From Euwallacea fornicatus (taxonomy: Eukaryota; Arthropoda; Insecta; Coleoptera; Curculionidae), in assembly GCF_040115645.1 (NCBI RefSeq), contig NC_089562.1, forward strand, positions 1,426,001 to 1,490,000: a DNA stretch of 64,000 bases, written 5' to 3'. Under the pieces are notes generated by a model that saw nothing but the letters and a program-made list of their open reading frames with translations, searched no databases and was not told the DNA's origin. Positions 1-12,300 of the stretch are shown here, piece by piece (the stretch's first letter is position 1; every line of letters begins with the position of its first letter). The position numbers and the translations under genes are program-made.

Positions 1-799
1 AAAAAACCTTGCACATTATCTGGTTTTACCACGAAAAAGTCAAAGTTTTAAGTTATGAATTAGGGACCCATAATGCAGATCCCTTCCTTCAGAGGAAATC
101 ACAAATTCTAAAGGTTCATTTCGTGATCTAAAAAGACAAATATTTCAAAATTTGAGACAAGAAAGCCTCAAGAGCTTGAATTAGTAAAGCACAAAGTAAA
201 ATAAAGTCTAAAAATAAGCAAAAAAAAACAATTTCTCGTGTTTGTGTTTGTTTTCGAACACAAAATTCTCTGGTCGCAACGCGATTTTTGAGTTAACGTT
301 AACATTGGAAAATGATCAAATTGTTCATGTGGCCTTGACGACACTGATAAGAATCTGTTATTTTATTGTCATAAAAAGCATGCTTTCATTGATACCAGGA
401 GCACTTATTCCATTGTAAATTGATATAACTGGCGGAAAATTGAACGTTTTTAAAAATGAGTGCATTTGTCGTGATAAAATACCTGTTAATGCATATTAAT
501 ATGATTTTATTTATTACTGAAATACCTCATCTTTAATGCAAACAAGGTGGTGAGTGAGATTTTCTTAAAAATATGTAAAATATTTTATTTCATTTCGATT
601 CGTTTCACGATAACGGATAGATTACAATTCTGTTTCTTATCCCGCAAGATGTGGCGACAGTTCTATTTGTAGCCTAAAACTATGTTTGATTTCGTGGAGA
701 TATGACAACAATATGTAGAAACAAGTTAGGAATCACCGTTATGAGCTTGATCCGCCGAAAAAATCCCCTATTAAAATGCACGGTATGACATCTGAAACA
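1..799. other. No gene recognised
   Basis: AT-rich DNA with stops in all frames. I see no splice-flanked exon, RNA gene or repeat that I can name in this stretch. Confidence 0.5.
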
Positions 800-1330
800 T
801 TATCGCAACTCTCTGTTTTTAAATTATCAACACCCAAGATACCTCTGAAGGGTGCCCTCATACGACAATGTTGTAAAACATAGTCATAGATTCACAAGCC
901 CTCATATTACGCCTCAGGGAAATTATCGGATGAAAGGTCTTATTGAGCTTGGTATAAATGTTATCAATTTGACTGGTCACGTCACACACTTATCCATTTA
1001 CACCCCCCAAAAGGGTTGTAGTTTTAGAAATCTTTATCTAATGCCCATTAAAATTTCAGTTAACATTGAAAAGAAGGTATCGATCAGATCTAATTTCTAT
1101 ACACACAGTCTTGATGTATTTTATCATCAACCTATTTACGGAACACCAGCGGGAGAACTCTTTTAAACCAGTCGCTGCATTTTGATTCAGCTCGAACTCA
1201 TCAGCCCCAGCAACTATAATCGTATCATCAACATACGAGAACACCCTGTTTACAGAAGTGCAGTCTGGTACATTGTCCAACAAAAATTAATTAAAATCGC
1301 GGGATCTCGGGCTCGTCAGGACTTCATCAT
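800..1330 (-). pseudogene. Non-LTR retrotransposon reverse-transcriptase relic
   Basis: Read on the minus strand, about 1283 to 1056 encodes a peptide with the reverse-transcriptase active-site box YVDD followed by the typical spacer and a Trp-Cys-rich segment (FSRWCSVNRLMI), as in Jockey/CR1-type LINE enzymes. After a stop and a frame change, about 985 to 850 encodes a second block (DVTSQIDNIYTKLNKTF and onward) matching the region just after the RT palm in the same families. The two blocks are in the expected order and spacing, so this is one broken copy. The N-terminal RT, endonuclease and 3' end are not recognisable. No function is expected; the clade is my judgement from motif style. Confidence 0.65.
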
Positions 1331-2843
1331 ATCTTACCCAAAAACTACCTCCCTTCAAAGCGGGATCAATTGAGTCATTCAGCCAGCTGTTAAGGGAAAT
1401 AAATAGATATAGAACACTTGTTTTCTATGCATTTTTGTCACGCAAATTACTGCTTCATCTGATTTGCAATTTTATATAACTGTTGTTCGCTATAATAGCC
1501 ACTATGTATTTTTTTCCTTAAATACTCGTTAATCGCGACACAATGGCAGCTCAAAATCTACATGTCGAATATCTGCGGTACACTGTGGAGGTCGGTAAAA
1601 CCGCCTGTATTAAAAGTACCAAAAAATTTTCGTTAGTTTATCGAAACACGTTTTGCATAAACCTAAAAACTTAGGAAAACTGCGAAAAATCCAAAAAAGG
1701 GAACGTTTAAAAAATGTCATGTTTTCTTTAGAAATTATTGTGAATCATTTTTAATAGCATTAAACAAGAAATATTGGAGAGGTTCGTGCAAAGGCCAATG
1801 AGTTAGGAAACATTCTCTCAAAATTTGAGCGAAATTGGGTCAGTAGTTTTCAACTTATCGCGTATTGCGTACAAAATTGTGGATATCGAAAAAGCGAGTT
1901 TAAAGTTTTAGAGAAAGACTTACTGAATGTGAGCGTTCAAACGTTCATTAACGTTCTCCGAATTATCTCCCAAACAGCTTTACAAGCAGATCTTTCCTTG
2001 ACAAATCCTCATATATCGGCAAAATGTTAATTTGCACATTTTGGTGCAGAGGGTGATCGCATTCCTCTAGTCCGAGCATCTCCACTATTTACACGCTCCG
2101 GCCAACATGACACCCCTGGAGTTTCAGCAAGAAACGATAAAGAAGAAAACCCAAAATCAGTTTCGCAGTTTTCCCAGAATATTTTAAATATGTTTTCCCA
2201 TCATTTTAAGGGGAAAATGCTCAAATTTTTTTTCCCAAATTTATTTCCCCCTTTGAAATCGTGCAAGTTAAGGGAAACTAAATCTCAGTTTTCCCAGTAA
2301 GGTATCGAGCGGTGATATTTTCATCATTTGTAATATTCCTAAGCCAGTTTAGTTCTCCAAGGCGTTCGAGATCGACGCCAAGTTCCCGGGGGAACGCTAT
2401 CCTTCCTTTCTCGTACGCGCAAAATCCCTCACCCTCTTAAGTGCGAATGCCCCGGTAAAACACCAGCAAAATGTATCAAAGGAACCCCTAAATTTCTCAT
2501 TAGAGCAAAAACTCGAAATATCAGCATACGCTAAGTAGAATTGGTACCAAAATTCATTAGCCGAATGGCCATTATAGTATCTGTCCAAAGTAAATTTTGG
2601 GTGAGTCTGTACTATGCTGAGTGGAAATGTTGAAACCCAACCAACTGACCCAGATCATCAGACAAGTATCTCCATCTGCACTTGTTAAGTAAATAGCCAT
2701 TACCACACTCGGTTGCGCCTGCAATCAACGGCCGGTGAAGTATCCCTTTCCGCACTTGTTAGTTAAATATCTATTAATTAGCGTAACCATGTTTATGTAA
2801 CACGTTCTGGATGTATTCACTGGATACTTGCAACTAGGATATA

Positions 2844-2894
<51 letters not shown>

Positions 2895-5268
2895 TAAGCT
2901 TGCAATAGAGTACCACAAACCTGCAACTACGCGCAATCACACCCCACTACCGCAACTATGTAGCTAATGCCGCGTAATGTTGTTAGCCGAATGTTCGGCA
3001 TTCGGGAAAATTCCTATTCGGTGTGTCACTCATATTTTTTCCAAAAAAAAAGGAAAAAACACTGCAGGTAAGTTAAAATATATGCAACATTCCTGTTACC
3101 GAAACCATTTAAAACAAACACACATATCAATCGACTATTGACAATCTCAATTTCATGTTTGAACGCACACGAAATAAAAAATCCACGGGAACTGGATAAA
3201 AATCCCGAAACAATCACATCCCGAATTGCGAGCCTAAAATCGTTGTGAAATTCCCCGATATTCCAGGACGGAAAAGCTGGTTCATTTATAATAAATAGCG
3301 ACCGCGTCTGAGTCCCTGACATCCATCCCACCCTTGTCTGTTTAAATATACAAGAATTTCTTAAAATATCTTTAGGACGTCCATAGTTATGGCAGGTGTC
3401 AGTTTATTAGGCACGTTTCCAATTAACCTTTGCGAATGTTGTATTAAGGGGAATCTCTCGAGGACACGATAATCCATCACCCTTTTTTTAAGATGCGACA
3501 CAATAAAAATTTCTTGATAAACCGCTGACAACGGGAGAGCACAGGGACGGCACCATCTCTATATTAAATCGTGCATATTTCATGAGAATGTGCCACATAA
3601 TTCCGCGAAAAACGCTCCTGCCCTCGGTTCAGAGGCGTAACCCGGAAAAAAGCTATTAGATGATCTGAAATTGGAGTTGGGACAGACTATACCACTGTTC
3701 CTGCAAGCAAAAACGTATTAATCCTTTTCCGTTGCGATAAATTTAATTCCCTTTATTCCCGCAGGACCTGTATACTTTGTGAATTGCCTTCAGTGCCGTA
3801 GAGAGTTCATCAACCCAGCAAAATACATACCAAATAACGTTTGCTGATACTGAATAACAGACTGCCTACATTCATGCAGGACATCACTTCGCGTAGGACA
3901 TTAACCGGTCAACTTAAAAACACGTTCAGATTTTGTCGTTTCGTTTTAAAAAGTCAGAACTCAGTTCGTGGCGCAGCTTCTCAGATATTTTCTGTTTTTT
4001 GCCACATTACAAAATTGCTGATTCGGTAATTCATCATTGAAAATTCATCAAAACTCGCCCACTTATTTTAACAAATATCATTCATCAACATCAGCAACAC
4101 ACTATTTAATAATTACACCCATTGAATCGAAGTTTAATTAAAAAATGCCGCCACATTTAAATCGCGATATTCAATAATTTATTAATAATAACGTCAGTGC
4201 GGTCGCTATTTTGACGGCGCCACATTTAAATATGATACAGGCCAACGCATTATTGACAACAATGCGGCGTTGTACGGAGTTTAGAAATTCAAACCTGAAT
4301 CAGCCCTCGTGTGCCAGGTAATTAATTTATAATGCGGCCGCACCATAATGTAAACTTTGATGCGGAACGCTACTAATGAAATTGTCCGAAACTTTATGTG
4401 TAATTCATAATATGAAAATCGAAGTCCATCGATTATTGTGATATCAAGGGATAAGGATTAACATCGAGATAAAACGTTGGCGTCCTCTATGTGTAAAACT
4501 ACGAAGAAACGAGAAGAATGGATAATCCATAAGCCGCGCGTCGCCCTCTGTCGGAGGAGCGCCCAGTCAACTGTCGCCAATAAAATGACCATAAAGAGCG
4601 TTTCGATCAATAAACTGAGGCGCCATCTCTGAACCGGCCCCCGCACGTGAGCTCACAGATTTTTGCGGCGGCGGCATCGCAACAAAGATTGACTAACTCT
4701 GAAAGGGACGTTCATAGAGGGCGGCATGCGCTACCCTAATCAATAAGCACGGTGATATTCCAGAGTGGTTGTAACGAAAAATCAATGAAACTTTTAGTTT
4801 AATGATTGGATTTAAATTGGGGAATATTAGAGTGCTTCAGATTTAATCAGAATGAATTTCGAGGTTGGTCGAAAAGCTATTCTGTGTCCTGCAGATAAGA
4901 CATTAAAACGCGTCATGCAATGTGAAGGCTCATCAATAATTTACGAGGTGGAAAACTGATTTTGTGTGCACAACATTTCCCACTCGAACCATATTTTTCC
5001 AGTCGAATTGGCGTTCGTTTTACGATGCAATCATCGAACTGTCTGTTCGGATATTCACAATCACAATCGATTGTTATCCGCTTCGACACAGGCTTGCTGC
5101 TAGATGGACTGCAAAAGGTTGTGCCACTTGACGTGTTTTCCACCTTGTTATCTGGATCGCATTTTGTTTGGTTGTTGACGCCCGAATGAATATGTTTTTG
5201 TTAACTTATCGTATACTTTCAAAATATAGACAGTAAAGGGAAACAGCATAATTTCGGGGGCAACTTAC
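1331..5268. other. Non-coding stretch with candidate regulatory DNA
   Basis: No gene is recognised. About 1,560-2,330 has the low-complexity character of old transposon DNA. About 4,130-4,390 is different: runs such as TTTATTAATAATAACGTCAG, a NotI-type GCGGCCGC and several AATTAATTTATAAT cores are interleaved with GC-rich blocks, which is how insect enhancers with homeodomain sites often look. This is inference from composition only. About 4,470-4,740 is also GC-richer, with repeated GCGCCATCT/GCGCCCTC-type words. Confidence 0.25.
2843..2892. repeat. A-run joined to a (CA)n microsatellite
   Basis: About 18 consecutive A residues (2,843-2,860) run straight into 16 CA dinucleotides (2,861-2,892). 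This may be the tail of an old retroposed insertion, but no element is recognisable next to it. Confidence 0.95.
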
Positions 5269-5330
5269 CGTGAGAAGTAGGGGAGAAATGCGCGGTCCTT
5301 CACGGGAGGGACAACACGCTCCCCTGTAAC
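5269..5330 (-). CDS. Candidate isolated internal exon (62 bp)
   Basis: On the minus strand a pyrimidine-rich acceptor ending TTTTTTCAG is followed by 62 bp, open in one frame, and then a strong donor, GTAAGT. In phase 0 it gives 20 codons plus two bases (start VTGERVVPPV, end FLPYFS), leaving phase 2. The block is clearly more GC-rich than both flanks, as expected for an exon in AT-rich introns. I do not recognise the protein. If real, it belongs to a minus-strand gene with very long introns whose other exons I cannot place with confidence. A chance acceptor-donor pair remains possible. Confidence 0.4.
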
Positions 5331-5662
5331 CTGAAAAAATATAAATATCGTCAGAAATTTAACCAACCACAAGGCGTCAAAAGTACTAAAAACTGCGCAA
5401 TAAGTCAAAATGTATGAGATACAAACGGGTTTAGTTTTTCCTCTCAAAGTTTCAGAAACTCAATTTCTTGCATGTGACATCAGTTGCATTATTAAATATC
5501 GCCAACAACAATTCCTTCAAGAAATTTCCTGTAGAAAGCTTAATCAGTTTTAGAAGGGTCTGGGTCTTCATGAAATTATGAGCCAAGACAGAATAATATG
5601 GCAAAATAACAATGGAAAACTACTTTTACAAGGTTTCAAAAGTTCAAATACCTATTGTTTTA
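5331..5662. other. No gene recognised
   Basis: AT-rich sequence upstream (minus sense) of the candidate exon; it would be intron if that exon is real. Confidence 0.4.
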
Positions 5663-6362
5663 CAAGGTGTTTATTAAGAACCTGTATAAACTATATAGTG
5701 AGAATCTTTAACTAATTTTAAAATAAAAAGTTCATATGAACACATGTCTGTGTCGGCTTGGTTCTTGCGATACAGGCCTTCAAAAAGAAAACAGTTTGTT
5801 ATTTTGATTGTGTTTTCGTTAAATAATATGTGAATTTGACGATATTCTGGATACTAAGAGTATTGGTGATGAGATATTCAAATACAGGTTTATTTAGTTT
5901 TCTGTTTAATATTAGAGAGGACCACATACAGTGGTGTACCTAAATTTAAATAACGATAATTCTTAGTATTTAAAATGTTCTAAATACTAAGAGTTATGTT
6001 GATTCAAATCCACGAGTTTAAAATATTTACTCTTAGTATTTAAAACATTTTAAGTACTAAGAGTTGCGGTTATTTAATCCATGTACAACACTGTATGTCA
6101 ACACTGACTCTAACATTAAATAAAAAAAACTAAGTAAATATTTGAGCTTCTTGTCACCGATATTTTCAGTATCCAGAATTTCATTAAATTCACATGTTAT
6201 TGAATAAAAATATAACCTAAATACCAAACAAAATAATCGTTTTGAACCCCTCTGCCTTAAGAGCCAAACCAATAGGGACCCATATTCATATAAACTTTTT
6301 ATCTTAAAATTAGTCAAAGATCCACTTTGGACAGTTTGTACAAGTACTTAACAAACACCCTG
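5663..6362. mobile_element. Foldback/MITE element with long imperfect inverted arms
   Basis: The left end (TA, then CAAGGTGTTTATTAAG) and the reverse complement of the right end (TA, then CAGGGTGTTTGTTAAG) match and keep matching with scattered differences for roughly 290 bp inward: shared words include CTAATTTTAA.ATAAAAAGTT, ATTCTGGATACT and the ACATACAGTG.TGTAC block. TA on both sides fits a Tc1/mariner-type target duplication. The centre holds two tandem hairpins (5,961-5,996 and 6,029-6,064) built on CTTAGTATTTAAA and its complement. There is no transposase, so it is a non-autonomous derivative. The minus-strand open frame of 86 codons at 6,317-6,057 lies in one arm and looks incidental. 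Confidence 0.75.
5961..6064. repeat. Two tandem copies of a perfect-stem hairpin
   Basis: Each copy is a stem of about 12-16 bp (CTTAGTATTTAAA and its complement TAAATACTAAGAG) around a short loop. The copies are about 68 bp apart and sit exactly at the symmetry centre of the foldback element. A further single copy of the stem word (GGATACTAAGAG) occurs in the left arm at about 5,849. Confidence 0.8.
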
Positions 6363-9300
6363 TATAGAACCCAACACGTTGTTCCATTTTTTAACTTTCT
6401 ATTCATTTAGGTCAATTTACCTACAGCATGTCTCTATCTAATAATAAAACGATTAATAATAGCACATTTTCAATGTTTTTGAAACGCCTCAAAACTATTT
6501 TTTTCTGTGGTTCATCCCGAATATTGCTGAATATTATGATCGTGACATTTATAAAAAAGAATTCCTTTTTGTGAATCTAAAACAAGCCACCATTGAATCA
6601 TCCTACGTAAATTCAAGAAAACATTGGTAATTTGATTTAATTAAAACCAGAGGCATGTCATATCATATTAGCTGATTTTTACAAACAAAATTTTTAAGCA
6701 ATATATTAAAAAAGGTATAAACCAGGAAAATTGGCTTCGGTTTACCTGCCTATATTGAACTTTTGTAATTTAAACGTTTTTTTCAACATCATTTTCGCTA
6801 TACTTGGTTCGATAAACTCCTTACTGCCATTTGACAAATGACATGATGTAAAAAGTAGTGAAATCTACGTATTAATTGAAATGAAACGGGTCACCAATAG
6901 ATCGTTATTCACTCGGGGGAGTCGGTTTTTTTCAATTTTCCTACACCTAGCTGTTACTGATCCGGACTGGCTTGTAGAAATATATTAATGACCGCGACGA
7001 TTGATGTAGAATTAATTACTCTCGCCGGGTCTCGTGATAAATTGTGACACCTGGGCCCCGAACAGGAAAGTGGAATTACCGACGAGACAAAAAGTTAATT
7101 AAATATTTCGGTTGTCGGCCCCCTGTTTTACGGATTATTCCCATTTTTCATTGTAATCGCCATATTTTAGCTTCAAAGATTGTTTGACAAAATTCTTTAA
7201 ATAACTTGACCCAAACTTCAAATTAAATCCAATTCCGCTGAAGTTCTCGGCAAAAAAAGTTTCAAATTTAGGCCGGATATTTGACAGTTGGATCCGAAAT
7301 AAGTGATTTATCGCGGGTCCTTACAAGAAATTTAACCAAATCGATGTTCGTCGGGGTTTCAATTTGTGGATATATGAAAAAATACTAACTCTAAGTCGAA
7401 ATTTCTACAAAATTAAAATACCCCTCATTCGAATGGATTTAAAAGGCGTAAGTGGTACTTTTATTTGTCATGTGCTTGTGCTCAAAAGCTATAAATATAA
7501 TGCCCATGAGAAGCCTGAATATGAAATCGATGGGCCTCTATTTATGGCTTGTTACTCCTTTCGAAGTCTGCCTTAGAATTTTTTTCAAAGAAAGCTTTTT
7601 AGTGATTTTCCTGAACTCCCAACACAATCAAAGGAACACTATTTTCCATATACTCCATTTCACACTTAAGAAATGGCACTTATTTTTTGTTATAATCTTT
7701 AGAAAATTTATTGGAATTGAAAATTGCATACAGAAAGTTAAAAAAGTTAAAGGGATTTGCCTAGGGATTTATGCCTGATACAAACTGAATTCAGTATTAA
7801 AACTGCCATTAAAAATTGAAACTTTGAATAATGAAAGAGTTTTATGCCGCATTCTATTTCAATGGTAATAAACGTGAAATATGCAATTTAAAATATAGTA
7901 ATTCAGGAGTGAAATTTTAACGAGAGTTTATTGTTTTAGTGCTTATGAATAATTCATACGGATATACAACTTTAATAAAGTAAGTACAAAAGGCAAAACA
8001 ATATATTATTATATTGACATTGATTTGGAGACGCATATAAGTACCTTGGTCAATGTTCCCAGTTCAGAAATGAAAAAAATACATATAGACATTTTGTATT
8101 GAAAAATTGTTATTAATGGCATATTGGATATACCCAGAAACCTCAATTGATGTCTGGAGTATGGTTGGTGTTGATGAATTTTAATTTCACACACAATTAA
8201 TTTAAATGACTGATTTGTTTTAAAAAAAAGTAGCTTTATTGGGACTTGTTCCAAAGCTTCTTGCTTTATTTAGGACAGTATCTATGTATAATAAGAAATC
8301 CTAATAGTACCGACTAAATAGATAAAAAGATAAAATTTTCTGGCAGACCAAAAAGCCAAAAATTAAAAAATGTCTATTTGAAAATCGAAAATTATAACCA
8401 GTTCCAGTCAAAACACAATTAACTTAATATCAGAATTATGTGAAAAAAATGTTACATTGTCTTGTATAAAAAAATATAAATATTATAACAAATCGACATT
8501 TAAAATGTTAACAGATTAACAAATAAAATGCAAGAATACTTTTGAAATTGGGACATATTCTAAGATCTGAGGAAGTTAAAAAAAATTTCAAACCTCAGAA
8601 TATTGAACTGATGATCTGAAGAAATGTGAAGATGTTCAAGGACATCCAAAAAAATTTAAGAAAATTTTTGGAGGGAGACATTATGTTTTGTTCCAAATAT
8701 TGGCAAGTAGCTTCTCAACTAATGGATGTAAAACACTAGTATGAATTGGTAAGTATCAGTGAATATCATATGATTTTCAAACTCTTTGAAAATAGAAAAT
8801 ATAGGTATCAAAATAGCCTTGTATCTCAAATACTAAAAGATATATCACAACTCTTGTTACGTAACCTGACAAAGAGATAACGCATAACAAACTGCAATGT
8901 ATAGCATAGTAGTTGGCATTTAAATGTCTACATAGAGCCAAGCACGGCAGGAATATTGATTCATCAGCTGGAGGAAAACAATTTCAGCAACTTCTAAGTT
9001 CGTTTAAACATATTATAAACCTTCAACTCTGTAACTTAAACTAGAGCGGGACTACGAAATTTAAACAAATAATTGTCACATGTGCAAACAATAACAAATA
9101 ATAAAAAATACATAACCAAAGTATGGCAAAACTTACGGGATTTTTATAGAAATCCGCCGGTCGCAGGCACTAAAACATCGCTCCTACTGTTTGTACACAA
9201 AGAAAACAACACAACATGATGGGAAAATGAAATTATTTCGAAGAAAATCAGAGAAATTATTGGAAAATTTATACAATAAAATTATTTGTTGTTTAAGGTT

Positions 9301-12300
9301 GATGACGGCTGACGGCCATATGTCAAACCGCTGCTTGATTGAGCGTGCGCATTCCATTGGTTTAGTGACAATTAGGAGTAGGACTAGATTTTTCGCTTAT
9401 GGAAAGTGAATATCATAGACAAGGAGAGCGATATAAACCACTAAATTAGACTATACTGGAGGATAATGCGTTTGCAGCGCCCTCTTTGGGCGAGTGACTC
9501 AAATGCGCGTAAAAGATCGATGTCCACATGGAGAAAACTGTAATTACGCATCTCTGGAAATTATCGTAAATTTGAATTTGAGTTCGAGATAAATTTTATT
9601 CATTAATTCTTATGAGTGGACTGAATAGAATTTAGGTTAGCTAATAGAGGCAAAGACATATCTTCAAGGACACAGGTCTACAAGTGATTCTCATGTTGGA
9701 TATCTATATCTCCGCTAAAGACTTATTAATACAAGTTATTTTTTCTGAAAATATTGCTTCTGATCCTTTCTGGATTTTTTTTTAATTTTCTCAAATTTTA
9801 AACATTTTTTTGACGCATTTTGAAAAAGTTTGCTTTTACCTGAAATTTGAGTTAAAAGAGTACTCATCTCGCCATAAATCAGATAAGTGGGTACTAAATT
9901 TAAAAAAATTACTTTTTATTATTTATACTTACGAAACTGCAATGATATAAAGTAGTTATCAAACTCTTAAAAATATTAATAATTCAAAAAATAACGCAGA
10001 AAAATTTGCAGAAAGCTTTGCCGTATGGTTTCTAAAGACATTTTCAAAGTTTATCAAATGAAATAAAAATGAGTTTATAAATGATTTGATAATTGTGATT
10101 TCATTTTTTTTTATTTAATAGACCGGCATTGCTGTTTTTAACTTGATCAAAAAAATTAACAGAATTTTTTCATCGTCAACAAAGACACTAAGTCATTCCC
10201 GGCATATCCACATTTGAAACAACATCCATTGCACTTCGCAATAATTACAGAATGAATTTTAAAAAATTACTGTTGCTCCATCTATCAAGTGGTAGCTCCA
10301 CTCTTAAACCTCATCAATTACCGCAAGCGACATCTATCATCTAATAACCGTCCTATGATACCACCTTCCACAGATGGCGTAGTTTCCACGACACTCTAGT
10401 ACAGGAACATAAATTTAGTTTTAAACAAATTTTTGTGAAGCTCCATAATGAATCTCATACGTACACAGTGAAGCCAATCCCGTGAAAGACATACACGTCA
10501 CCGCCAAGATATATCCGACGCTTTATTGGGTTTCGCAGCCTCAGACGGGGATGGATTCCCCGGGGGATGCTTTAAGATAACAGGTTTAGAATGAGCTCGG
10601 GGTGAAGACTTCGGTTAGTATTAAAATCTATAGAGAATTGAGGAAACGGAAAAAGTCTGTTTGTTTCCAATCTGCCTCGAGGCGAGAGAAAGTCGAAAGT
10701 TCATATGGATGGTTGTTTTACGAATATTGGTTGGCAAGATACAATGAAGAGAAATTAAGCAGTTCTGCAGTTTTATGCCAGCAAAAAGGGGAATTTTTCG
10801 TCTGGCATCTTCGTCTGCAGTACCAATTTTCACAGTAATATCAACGGCAAAAGAAACGCGTAAAATGCGATGTCATCTCGTTAACCTATTTCGCAAAAGA
10901 CCACGACGAGGGCGCATTTAAATACTGGAGGAAGTTGGAGGGAAGTGCGACGAATGCCAAGTTTTTCGGCTGACAAAAGGGTCAAAGAGCAAAATGTTTT
11001 CGAGAATTTTGCTTCATTTTCTCATTGAAATACCGGGAAACTTTGAATTAGTTTCAAATTGCTGAATTTCTGCTTTGTTAAACTCAGCAAATATAACTGG
11101 CAAATTGTTCTCTCGAATGATAGATATAGCTTGTGATTTCCCTGCTCTATCACTCAATAGAGGCCACCACCGTGTTGTTGCTAATAGTCGAAGGATGGCG
11201 CTTTTCTAAAAACTCACCTCTCCAACGACTGCTGTTTAACAAATCAATTTAATTCTCGGACTAGTTGAAATTCAGCAGTCTTTTCCTAATTAAATAATCC
11301 AACAACAGTCTTTTCGTTTTTAAATCCTGAGTTAATTAGAAAGTCTTTTCTGGGAAAAGGGGGCACGTCAGCCGCTTATCTGTTCCACTGCAGCAATTTG
11401 ATTTAGTTTTGCTTGGAAAGCAGTAATTTCCATTCGGGAAAAAAGTTGGAAATAATTGAAACACACTCTCTTGTACCTTTTTAGCCTCAAAACAAATATT
11501 CACAATTGTAAACGAGACTGTGCTTCCAGGGACGGTTTGGACAAAATTATATTAATTTGGACCAAATATTTTTTGTTGGCAGGAGATTGATACTCGTATC
11601 ATTATTACTTTTACATAATATTTGATTTTTGAGTGATTTTGCTATCGGGGAAAATCCGATCCAGTCGGCCCGAGTCTGCCTTTGGCGGGATATGTGTCAC
11701 CCTGGGGCTTATATTACATTTCTGCGTTTGCCAGTCTGGGAGTTGCATTAAAATTGATAGCAATCTCATTAGTGGAGACGGAACGTACACATAAAACGAA
11801 TGGGGAAGGTTTCAACGATAAAAAATTGGAATTGAAGATATTAAGTGTTTGGAAATAAAAAAAAATGCTCTGCAACCGAAGACTCTTAAGTGGTTCTTAC
11901 TTATCCAAAACCGAGTTTAAAGGGCGTTCGACATCTAACACAAATCGGTGATTAAAAAATGAAACAAGTCCCCACAATGAAAACCTAATTAAAACAAATC
12001 AATAATACGCTTTCACAATGGAAGAATTGATCGTAACAGGCATTAGTGATCGACAAACCCTGGCTCAAAGGTCGGTTACATCAGTGTGGAACGTAAAAGC
12101 CTCTGATATTATTTATAGCTTCTCTGGAACACAATACACCCGAACACAATGCTTTATTTTCCCAATAAATTTACTGACTAGTACAACAAGACCGTTTGAT
12201 AGTCATATTCAAGATAGTGAGGCATGAAAAATTACTGCAGCCCTGCTGCTGCATTGTTATGTTAACTTTCCGATATAGGAAATTTTGACCTTAAACTGGT

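Noticed and set aside
852..1166. 104-codon plus-strand frame
   Set aside because: It is antisense to a recognisable reverse-transcriptase relic on the minus strand.
6057..6317. 86-codon minus-strand frame
   Set aside because: It lies within one arm of a foldback element, and the other arm does not preserve the same frame.
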